Origin: Pseudopyrenochaeta lycopersici
Lineage: Eukaryota > Ascomycota > Dothideomycetes > Pleosporales > Pseudopyrenochaetaceae
DNA length: 64,000 nt
Assembly (NCBI GenBank): GCA_003313425.1
Contig: NHZP01000068.1
Span: forward strand, 179,141 to 243,140
Reading direction: 5' to 3'
The number at the start of each line of letters is the position of its first letter. Position 1 is the stretch's first letter. The position numbers were made by a program, and so were the translations under genes. Positions 47,650 through 58,595 of this stretch are shown here, piece after piece. A model generated the notes under the pieces. The model had not been told where the DNA came from and made no database searches. It worked only from the letters and a program-made list of their open reading frames with translations.

Positions 47650-50163
47650 TTCTAGGTTATAGTGCTGTAAACATTAAGTCTATGTTACTGCAGATGCATC
47701 TTATATACTAGGTCTACCTAACATAGTTTGCAGCTAAGACGGTCTCCTTCCTTAATATGCTATAAATGCTTCCGTTTAAAGTGTTAGCTAAGATCGCCCT
47801 CGCGACTAAATTCGTATATCCTTTCCTTAATTAGGAGATTTATATTACTAACGCATTTCTAATATCTTCTAGGCCTCTTCTCTTTAAATACTAATACCTT
47901 TACTACTTCTAATATTTCTTTATTATATATTATCTAGCTTTTAGCTAGCGAAATAACGTTTTTACTGCGCTGCTTTATTTAAAAAGGGTTTATTCTACCC
48001 TCTTCTACCCTGTAATACAGCATAACAGCCTAAATAGCCTTATTATGCCTGCATACCTCCTCCTCTATAGAGGACCCTAGCTAAGAGAGGACAGAATTAG
48101 CTAACTCTCTTTGTACTAGTAGTATTGTGTTAGGAAGTGTTACTAGGTGCACATTAATCTTAGTGCTAGCAAGTTACTGCTTAACATTACGCACAGGCTG
48201 TTCGTATTCCTAGCGTTCCTTCTTCTCTTTTAAGAGTACATGTTACTAGTGCTACCTCTTACAGTTAATCTCTAAATTTAATTATATGTAGTCTAGATAC
48301 TTAGTAGAATTCTTAAGGCAGCGCTTTATCTCTTTCCTTCTATTAAGCAGTGAACGTATAATAGGATAATTATTAACTAAAGAAGATTCTTCTAAGGTAA
48401 GTCGTTATAGTTGTTAATAATTAATTAAACAGCTTATAGTATATGCAGCCCGCATAAGCGTATTCTGTGGCTAGATACCTCGCACGACAGCTTACGTGTT
48501 AACTGTAATACGTCGCGAAAGATAATACCTTAAGAATGTTACTATGCTAGCGTGCCCTATTATTAAGTTCTGCATTACCTTACTAATATTACTTAGCTTA
48601 TGCGTTAATACTATATCTGCCTACTATAGCTACTTAAGGCTTACTGTTTTTATTAAAAGCCTTACCTCCGCTATATTATAGTAAATAAGAGCGAGTTACT
48701 TACTAAAAACTTATAATTTACCCTAATATTTTAAGATAGTGTAGTAAGGTAGAGTATAGGAGAGCCTTAATATAAGAGATAGACTAGCTATCTAGACTCT
48801 TTACTGCCTTCTAAAATACAGGAAAGTTATCTAATTTCTTATTAAGACGTAATAGTAGTTTATTACTGCTTAGTAGAATATTAAGTCTGCTAAGTTCCTC
48901 TTAGGATGTTAGGTTATATACTATAAACGCCCTATTACTAAAGAGGAGTCTAAGCAGGAAGATATATAGGCTAAAGGTAAGTATATTATTATACATAATT
49001 TTAGGAAGAGGAAAGGTATTCCTTATAATATTACTTAGCGTTATAATTAACTTTAAGAACGTAAATACTAAGGAAATGCTTAGGTAGTGTAGATACTTAT
49101 ATGTCTTTAATTCTAAGAAACTTTTTAGTAAATTTAAAAGTAAACTCTAGTAAGATATAATAGGGCCCGCCCTCTAGATCTTAGAGCAGCGTAACCTATA
49201 TATATTAATAGTAGAGCCCTAGGATAGCTTGTAGCTAGTTCGCGGTAAAACTACTAAGCTATAAGTAGAGCTATGCCTAAATCTTGTAGCGTCTATAATA
49301 GTACCTCTTCTTAGTAGTTATTAAGTTCGTCTACAGTACTAGTGTCTGATCCTCTATATATATATATGCCTTATCCTAGCCTATCTTCTTTAAGCTATAC
49401 TTCTTTAATAGCTTCCTTAGCACCTAAGGTCTGTATTAGACATTATCTCCTAGATTAGAAGTGGGAAAGGAGGCTAGACTGTACGTACCCTATGCATGCT
49501 CTAGTTTATCTTCCTATCTAGCTTCTTATTAGTTGCCCTCTTATACACTAGATAAAATTACTTCTAATATGTTAACAGGGAGCTCTTATACTTAGTCCCC
49601 TAACGCCTCTTACCCCCCTTTCCTTAGCGCTAACTAAGAAGCTAGTTAAAGAAGGTGTGTAGTGTACAGACAGACACAGTGCTATAGGAGCGAAGTCCCT
49701 CTTTCCTAAGATACGTCCAGCATCTACACCCCCGTGTTAATATCGCGTTAACAAAAGCTTGTTGCGGACGCTAGGCAGTAGTAACCTACTAATTCTACAA
49801 ATCCTCTATGCGGTCTAGCTAAAAGGCAGTGCTGCCTTTGTAGTCCTGCGCTGTAAACTCCGTTTCGTTAAACGTCTCTAGCTGTTAATAATAGTGCTCA
49901 GGCGGACGATTCCTATAGATAGACTAGGACTATTCCTAGTTCGCGCCTTTGCCTCGTACGAGATCCTCATCCTTGTCGCTGTAAGCTTTATTATCTGTTA
50001 GATCTATATCTAAATTACTACTACAGTCTACGTCGGACTCTATATAGTTGCTGTCTATAGAGGAATCTTTAACTAGTAGGCGGCAGGGGCACATGCTAGC
50101 TAGCGCTGAGGGCTAGTGTACTAAGTAGAAGGGAGGATAGTAGCTGCTAGAACTATAACGCAT
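47650..50163 (-). pseudogene. DUF3435 tyrosine recombinase (Starship captain family), RIP-killed
   Basis: Remnant of the tyrosine recombinase that mobilises Starship giant transposons in Pezizomycotina. ATG at 50163 (MRYSSSSYYPP); an acidic N-terminal segment (DSNYIESDVDCSSNLDID); RNRPPEHYYQ-LETFNETEFT; the core near 49200 (GRYRIQ-type region, LEGGPYYILLEFTFKFTKKF); SGGKAFNKN after the first Arg position near 48660, now a stop; IIGHASIVTFLRYYLSRRIT near 48520, carrying the His and Tyr of the active site, then AVVRGI-PQNTLMRAA; a C-terminal zinc-finger tail (EKRPRRY-KCVSNIN, REGDLS-HFKRKHL, CKLC). Length of about 840 codons fits the family. At least one frameshift lies between SGGKAF and IIGHAS. 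In Starships the captain sits at the 5' edge and points inward, so any element would extend to lower coordinates. Confidence 0.85.
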
Positions 50164-50619
50164 AGGTAGTGGAGCCGGGTAGACGGCCGTAGTGTAGCCA
50201 GATGTAAGAACTAAGAAGAAGGAATCTAGGGGAAGGGACGGTCTTCGTTTATAGAGACTGTAGTCCGAGAAACAGCAAGAAAAAAGAGGTTTAAGTACGC
50301 CGCTGGCAGAGCGACCTTAGACTAGGCTAACATAATACTAACACTAAGACAAGAATATTAGCTTGTTGCAGCTGTGCCGCTGTGTTCCTGAAGACAGGAG
50401 ACTGAGCACGTAAAAGATTAAAACCTTATCCATGCCTGGCCCCTTGCAACGATCAGCGGTCATGCTTAACCTAAGATAGAAATCCGAAGGGGGACGTGCG
50501 CTCGAACGGCGGCGGTGTGGTTAGAGAGGTTTCGCGGCAAATTGGCGTCAGAAAACGGCACCCCAGACGTCCTAAACCAGCTGCCCAATTGCCGTCTTGT
50601 TGTTTAAGGGAGTATAAAC
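50164..50619. other. RIP-spared region upstream of the captain
   Basis: About 50380-50600 has normal composition and high CpG. It could be the captain's promoter and 5' element edge or host flank. No inverted repeat or target-site pair could be identified. A 68-codon frame from 50496 runs into the gypsy remnant and is not called. Confidence 0.4.
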
Positions 50620-53600
50620 TCTACGTATTTAATATATCTGCACACTACGTTGTATATTGCGTTATACTTATATCTAGTTACTTTATCTACAGACTTAGGT
50701 AAGTCTATAATAAAGTCTATTACTATATCTTCTTATAGTTTTATAGGTACCTTTATTACTTATAATTTACTATAAGGTGCGTATGTAGTATGTTTATTCT
50801 ATTAGCAGGGTACACACTTCTTAATATATATCTCTACTTTCTGTCTTAGGTTCTTAATATAGTAGTTTTATTAGATAAGCTCTATAGTTTTTATAATTCC
50901 TAAGTATCTATATATTAGATTATTATAGTATTATTAGATAATAATCTTATATAGGTTCTTAGGGACTTCTACTTATATTTTTAAGATTACGTAGTATTCT
51001 TATAAAAGTCCTAAAGTTCTATCCTTATTTATTTTTAGGATTACTATATAAACTTTAGTTTTCTTTCCTACTATATTATATCTTCTACTTAGAGCGTCTG
51101 CTCTCTTATTTTCTTTTCCTAGTATATATATAATCCTAAACTTATACTATCTTAGGAGTTCTAACTATCTTACTTATCTATAATTAAGTTACTTAGTTAT
51201 TATAAAGTATATTAGCTTTTAGTAGTCTGTATAAATAGTAAGTTCTAAGTAACTTTTTATATATACTCTCTAATATTATAGTGTATTAATAATAACTTTA
51301 AGTTCCTTATTATAGATATTATATTATTCTTCTATCTATAAGAACTTTTATAAGTAATATGCTATAGGGTGCTATTTACTGTCTTTCTTTTATAAGACTA
51401 CTACTCTAATTATAAGATCTAATATATCTATTTTAATCCTTAGTAGTTACTTACTAGTAAATAATATAAGTACTAGTTTAGCTATATAGGCTTCTTTTAG
51501 TATCTTAAAGGCCTGTTGTTATTCTTTATTCTAGTCTTATTTTTCTTCTTTTTTTATTAGTCTTATTAAAGGTATTATAATCTTAGTAAAGTCCTTAATA
51601 AACTATTAATTAAAGTTAATAAATCCTAAGAATAACTAAATATCTTTAACTATTTATAGTGTCTTCTATTCTTAGATTATCCTAATTTTAGATTTACTAA
51701 TCTGTACTTCTTATCTTCTAACTATATATCTTAGAAATTCTACCTCTTCTTTATAAAATTTATATTTTTCTAGTTTTAACTTAAGATAGTAGTTTCTTAG
51801 TTGTCGTAGTACTTCTCTAACATAGTCTTAATACTTATCTAGGTTTTAAGAGTAAACTAAAATATTATCTAGGTAGGCTATAGTATATATATTAAGATAT
51901 TCTACTAAGACGTTATTAATTAAGTCTTAACACCTTACTAGCGCGTTTATTAGGCTAAAGGGTATTACTATATATTTATAATATCTATATTATATTCTAA
52001 AGGTAGTTTTCTATTCCTCTCTTTTTTTTATTCTAATAAGATTATACGCTCCTCTCAGGTCTAGCGCAGTAAAGTATTAAGCTCCTATTAATCTATCGCG
52101 TAGTTCTTATATATTAGGTAGTAGGTAGTAGTTTTTCTTAGTAATATTATTTAACTTCCTATAGTTAATATATAACTTTATACTCTATCTTTCTTTAGCG
52201 TAAATAAGATAAGATATCCTGCTAAGGACTTAGATTTCCTAATAAAACCCTTTACTAAATTTTTATTAATATATTTCTTTAGAACACTTAGCTTATAATT
52301 ACTTAGGTAGTATATTAGTATAAACCTAGGCTACTTACCTTCTATAAGTTCTATCTTATAGTCTTATTCTTAGTACTTTAGTAGTACTTCTTTTTTTACT
52401 TTCTTAGTAAATATATCTCTAAATTCCTTATATTCTTTTAAGATCCTAAAAGTAGTAACTAACTCTTTATTCTTCTTAGTATTCTTTACTAGCTGCTAAT
52501 AAAGTAACTATTTTTTAGCTTCTTATAAAGGTTTAATATTTATTATCGTCTTCTTATCTACTAAGGTATGCGACTATTACGTAGGTATTCTTACGTTATT
52601 TTTTATACGCACAGATACTCTCTATTCTGTCTAGTTAATTACTAGGTTATAGTATCTTAACTAAGGTAGTCCTAGTATAATATTATAGGCGGCCGTCCTA
52701 AAGACGTCTAGTCTAACCTAGTATATCTTAGTGTAAGGAAGTCTTCGAGGGAGGTAAGGTTAAATCTATAAATAGATTTAAGCTAGTACTAAAGTAGACT
52801 AGTACTATAATATATATCTTATAATAGTAGGATAGATAAAGATACAATAGACTTCCTCCTATATATAGTAGGACCTAGCTACTAGCTATATATAGTAATT
52901 CTGCTTATATAATATATAAGTAAGAAGCGTAACCTTAATAAGGATTAAGTAAGAGGTAATAATAAAATATATTTTATTGTTGCTAGGTACAGAATAAAAG
53001 TAGAGGTAAGCCCTACTTTTATAGACATAAAATAAGATTACTAAGCTAAACTATAACTAACTAATAAAAGATAAAATATCCTTCTATGCTTATAAATTAG
53101 ATTTATAAGCGAGGGGTAAGAGGGGTAAAGAGGAGTAAAGAGGAGTTATAAAGTAATAACCTAGGTTATTACTCTATATTAACTTTTAACTAAGAATCTT
53201 AAGAGTCTTAATAGTTTATCTTAGAAACTAGAAACAGCTGTAACTCTATAGTTACTCGCTCTATTTAAGTGCTTTAAGATTTAATCTTAGATAGTTTTAT
53301 ACGCTCTATAAGATAGAGCTATTTATAACTTAAAAGCTTATAAAAAGATATAATCTTTACACTTAGAGGCTAGGCTAAGGCTAGTAGTAACCTTATAAGT
53401 TACTATCCCTCCTAATTTTCTATTTACTACTATTATCTAGTAGGGGTTTTTCTTTAAGATAGGTTATAGCCTTACTTTTAATATAGCTATCTTAGAAATA
53501 TAGTTTACTTATAACCTAGAATCTATTAGTGCTTTTAGCTCTTTTCCTTAGAGTTTTATTCTAAGTTAGAAGAGACTCTCTTCCTTTTATTAGATAGCCT

Positions 53601-53700
53601 AACACTACTTGTTAGTGCTATCTAATTATAGATAAATTCTTTATCTAGTTCTAGCCTTCTTACTATAAGAAGGTTTAGTATTTAGTTTCTATTTAAAAAA
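50620..53700 (-). pseudogene. gypsy pol (RT to integrase), RIP-killed
   Basis: Reverse transcriptase near 51850-51880 reads TIAYLDNILVYS, where the family has YLDDILVYS. The integrase core start is near 50690-50760 (DIVIDFI-DLP pattern). Frames are readable only through dense TAA/TAG. Gag must lie in 53700-55600, but no zinc knuckle was confirmed. Confidence 0.65.
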
Positions 53701-55821
53701 GAATTTTCCTTAAAGTTATTTACTTCTTTTTCTAGTTTATAGCGCTTATATCTTAGATTATATAGGTCTACTATAATTTATTAGTATATTATTTATTTAT
53801 AATAATATTTTAATTTATAGTGTACTTATTATTATATCTTAGGAAATAATTTATTATTTATTTATCCTATAAGTAGTTAATATAATTATCCTGTTAGCAG
53901 TCGTACTATTACTATTTATACGCTCCCTTTAGGGTTAAGAAGTGTCTTTCTTATAGCTTAATAGCGTAGTAGTAGTTATAGTAGTTATATATATAGTAGA
54001 GGTATAATAGTAATCTGTATTTTAGGTTTCTCTAGTTATAGTTATATTAGAAGAGTCTTTGTCCTTTCTCTACTTAGGCTGTAGCTTTTTATTTAATTTA
54101 CTACTTAGCTTATTCTATAGAGAATCTAATATACTTAATATTCTCTATTACGTATTCCTAATATATATTATTTTAGTTTAAAGGTTTATACTTTATTTTC
54201 TAGTCCTAGTATTATATATATACGTATTTTCTACTATATATTTTCTATAGTACTAATATACTCTATATTTTCTATATTTTATTATCTAGTGCTTATACTT
54301 CCTTAATACTTTCTATAAGTAGTAGTTAGTCCTAGTTAACTAGGGTCTCTAGATATAGTTCTACTAGAGTCTTATTATTCTAGTTAATTTCTTAAGTATT
54401 TAAAAGAACCTATTTATAGGTTTCTATAATCTAGTTATTATTCTACTATAGTAGTAATAAGAGTCTAGTACTATAGTTAGGTGTAGTAACTACTTCTTAG
54501 TCCCTAAATTAGGTGTTATTAAAGTTTTTAATTATATTAACTTTAAGTTAAGTAACTTTATTTTTTTACCTATAATTCTTTATAAAGTATCTTTTCTTCT
54601 TATAATTATAGTAATTCTCTTTTAACTTCTCTGCGTCTATCTTCTAATTCTCTACTTTCCTATTCCTTTACTTCTTATTAACGTTATCTAGATATATTAG
54701 TTTTAGTTTATTAGAAGTATAGTAACTAGTAGTATAAGTATTTCTAGAGTAATAAATATAGCCTTTTTATTTACTTATGTAGTTTATTCTTCCTTTTCTA
54801 TACCTTTATAGTTCTTAGTTTAGTTTATATAGGTTATTATTAATTCTTATATAGTTATTAATTAAGTTATTAAGGTTTATAATAACGTATCCTATTCTTA
54901 TAAGTTCTTCCCTAACCTATAGTTTTAGGCCCTATTAAAACATCCTTTTAAGAGCTTTATTATCTTATCTAATAATTATAGAGTATTATTTAAACTTATT
55001 AGCGTAGTTAGTAATAGAGGTATATTACTTTAGTTCTTATATATATTGTTCTACTGCGATCTTCTTAGTCTGTATCTTAAAGATTTATTAGATATGTTTT
55101 TTAAACTTATCCTAATCTTTAAATATTTCTATATTTTCTATATTAATAATTTCTTAGTCTATATACTATTCTAATTATAGTATAACCTATTCTAGTACTT
55201 TACTTATAAAGTAAGTTATTATAATAGGTACTTTATTACTTTTATTAATATTTTTATAGAGGTAGAAGTAAAGGTTAAGTTAGAGTAACTATCCTTTAAG
55301 GTATTATTAGTTACTACTAAATATAGTAGACTTACTAATTAGATAACTCTTAGTAGACACTATTAAAGAGTTAAGGGTAGCTATATATTTACTAGGGCTG
55401 CTTATCTTAAGGGTAATTAAAATATTAAAGATCTAATTAAGTAGTTATAATATAAAGTAACTAGTATTAACTAGTTAGTATCTTTAGAGTATTCTGTAGA
55501 TATGCAGTACTAAGTAGGTTAAAGGTAGAAGTATTAAATAGTAGTATACTTATAGATTATCTTAAGTTAATTATAATATGCTATAAGGCTATATTATGTA
55601 AGTCTATATATATAATTGTCTTATAGGATTTCTATAAGGCCCCCTCTAGGATTTCTAGGTTTGTCTCTGTCCTATAGGATATAGTCTGTCTTGGCGTGGG
55701 TTTCCTTAGATTACGTGACCCTAGCGTTATTAGTTAGTTTAGAGGCTTAGTCTCCTTGTTAGTCGTCCGTGCCTCCTCCCCATTCTTATAACCGCCGCCT
55801 TCCTACTTCCTGTTCGTAACA
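50620..55821 (-). mobile_element. Second Ty3/gypsy family, 3'-truncated
   Basis: Minus orientation. The 5' LTR edge is at 55821 (TGTTACGAACAGGAAG read on the minus strand), where about 55640-55821 is RIP-spared and the rest is heavily mutated. No second LTR was found near 50600, so the 3' end is missing and the LTR length is unknown. It abuts a fragment of element A at 55824, into which it probably inserted. It differs from the chromovirus of 7762-31134 in LTR and motif spelling. Confidence 0.75.
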
Positions 55822-55823
55822 GT

Positions 55824-56056
55824 ATTATATACTAGCTAGCTTAATTTAGCGCCCTATTATAAGTATACTATAATAAATTAATATATATAAGAAAGTATAA
55901 AAGTAGTAAATAAAATATTAAACTTATATATAACTACTACTTTAAAAAAAACATTATATTATATATTAGCTAAGATTTATAGTATTAAAGTTTTGTGCCT
56001 ATGTGCTAGTGAGGGTGGCTCGTGCGTGCGCGGCGAGAACTTTTGGAAGGGCACTG
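55824..56056 (+). mobile_element. Tc1/mariner element A, copy 2, right-end fragment
   Basis: Matches 6307-6541 of copy 1: transposase 3' end, an A-rich stretch, then the inverted repeat ending AAGGGCACTG followed by TA at 56057-56058. The left four-fifths are missing. The last 75 bp are unmutated while the upstream part is RIP-changed. Its end marks the edge between repeats and host DNA. Confidence 0.88.
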
Positions 56057-56058
56057 TA

Positions 56059-58595
56059 TCATGAATAATCTCAAACGGCCTCTGCAAGAGTAAAAATACT
56101 AAACGGTGCTATTGGAGATTCTATAAGCTCTATAAAGCCGCTTCTACTACCGTACTCTCACCTGGCGCCATGTTTTTCCTACTCAACCTTCTACTCGAGC
56201 TGCTCCATATCCACAGTACCAAACGAGTTCGCTGAAGAGTTGTGAGCTCATCTTCGACGCAACGCCAAGCCTTCTATTAAGAATTCCCCTTCAGGCTCGC
56301 CTAGAATGCTTCAGTCCATATTTTGGCTGGGGCGACTGCCAATAGGGCCACTGAGCGTGCGCCAGAATAGTTTCGAATGGCCAAAAGCCTTATGGACATG
56401 TTGCCATCAGCACGTACTGGCTTCCTTGAACAACATCTCTGGACTTCTGCTACGGATAGACTGTGTTGCTTCGAACATGTAGTGCGGCAGGCACAGATCC
56501 TTCTACGTTCGGTTCCAGCTCCAGCACCAATTTAAATAACTTCACTCAAATGGATTTGATTCGAATAGTTGGAGAGTGTTAACTTATAATTTTCATGTTT
56601 TGTGTCCCTCTAGAAGCAGATATCAGCAGGGAAGAAGGTACATGCGTACACTATGTTCCAAGTGTCTAAATTATATCTGATTTGGAGTAAAGTCAGTGCT
56701 TCGTCTTTGTAGTAATTCTCTGATTATTTTTGTCGGTAGTGGTTAGATTCTGTATCAATTTCTATGGATAGAACTATTCAGCCCAATCAGTCATGCCACA
56801 CTAGCTTAGGAAGCTGACGTGCAAGCCGAAGGTATATCAACTCTTTCATGTTAGCATGGAAAGAATCCCTTGCTGCTGGGCATGTCAAATGATACAGAAC
56901 CGTTATATTCTTCATTTCCATTGATGACTTCTTTCCATCATTTATGCCACAACTGTAATCCTCCGTCTTGGATCTCCGTCACTTCGGATAGGGTAAGGAA
57001 TGACAAAGAACCGCTTTTTGGCGTTCTATAACAATGTTGCTATCATTTCCCATAGCAGTATTGTACCAAGTCTCCTTTTAATACTTAGGATACTTACCAA
57101 GGTCCAAGAGACAGAACTCTGTGGTCGCTGGAACAGAATATTGAATCTTTTGATGCTTCTGCCCTGCTCATGCTGCGTTGTTCTCGCTCTCGAGCCGTAG
57201 ATGCTGTAGTTCCCACTCGTGCGTTAGTTCCATTCCATAACAATTCTTGTCCGAGTAATCAAGTCGTTTCTATAGAGAGGACCGCGAAATGTTGAGTGTA
57301 CTGTTCAGAAGGGAGATGTGAGGCGGTTCAATATACGAAGCATTACAATCGAGAATAATGATAAATCAAAATGATTTAGCTTGGACTTTGAATTGTGCAG
57401 ACGTATAAAAAAGCGACTAAAGCTTGATACAGCCAGACGGCTAGGTTTCATGTATATCATTAACCGTCAGAAAAGCCGAGGCTATATGGACCACATATCC
57501 AGGTGCAAATTTTCACAAGCATAGTAAAGAAATTCAGGAATGTGGTGGCGACGGAAACAGCACACTCAATGGGTGTATAGCATGTTCGCTTGCGTTCCAG
57601 GCTCCCCAGACGCCGAAGTAAATGATGGCCAGAATCTCCAACATTCAGCAAGTTATACGAATTCTATCAAACAACTTAGTTACATCAAAGCTCTTCTGAG
57701 TTCCAGCGCCCTCGAAACTTGCAAATTCATCATTAGGGTAAGAGCATTCAAATGGGGTGAAGAAGGACCAAAAGGCTGGCAAGTGCTGTGGCGCAATGAA
57801 ACAAAGCACTTAGGCACAGCGGAACCTCCACAGCTTGCCGAAGAAGGCAGAGCAAGTGATCTTCATTCTGCGACTTGACCTGGACAGAGTTTCGTGCCAT
57901 ATTGTGAGCCAGGCTGCTCTAGTCACAAAGAATAGACGCAGTTATTATGCATCTACTGCTAGCACTGTATTAGCTTTTTAATCTTCCTGCAGCATTTACC
58001 TGGCTCTCTAGCAAACAGACACCTGCGACTTGAAAGCGCGCCATCAGAAACAGCAATCAAGGGGTCTCTATTCTCATTTCTGTTATTGCACTCCGTCGCA
58101 ATATCTCCAGGACGATTCTTACTCTCGGCTCCTATGATATCGTGGTTGCCAATTCTTCTCTACGACATTCGCAGGCATTTACCCTCCAGGTACACTTCCC
58201 CGATGACCGAGGTTCGGCGAATACTACCCCGAACACAGATTGCGGTGAAATTTCCACAGCACCACATACGTGCAGATCCGCTCCCGCCCCCGCAAAACTC
58301 CCCATACATGCCATTACTTAGCGTTGCCCCTGCAGCACACCCGAGCCCGTTTTGACATGTTTTAGCACGTTTGATGGAGACTCTCTTGCGTGCGGGCTAG
58401 TTAACGGTTATCCTGCCGCAATCGACATGGCGTTTCGGAAATTGGATCGCGCAATGTCCCTGGTAATGAGGCCGAAGCCGGGTATACGGGTTGAAGACGC
58501 AAGTACAAATTGAACGCGGTGTGAACTTTCATGAGCCATGTCGAGCCTCCATCTCCCGTTGCGACACCTTCCGCTCCTTTACCCATTGTTTTAAT
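56059..58595. other. Host intergenic DNA, no convincing gene
   Basis: Balanced composition without RIP signature. Frames of 60-112 codons exist (57000-57200 plus, 57540-57878 plus, 58086-58355 plus), but they overlap others on the opposite strand, lack recognisable domains and in part use non-ATG starts. A minus-strand frame near 56300-56510 also reads without stops. It may hold an old decayed gene; nothing is supported. The promoter of the lyase gene should lie in the last few hundred bases, but no clear TATA or CCAAT element stands out. Confidence 0.4.

Noticed and set aside
1..50619. Calling the whole block one Starship
   Set aside because: Only a captain and possible cargo scraps are seen. 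No element ends, target duplication or far boundary were found, and most content is ordinary nested transposons.
57540..57878. 112-codon plus-strand frame
   Set aside because: Overlaps an equally open minus-strand frame and has no recognisable domain or intron context; kept only as a note in the intergenic entry.
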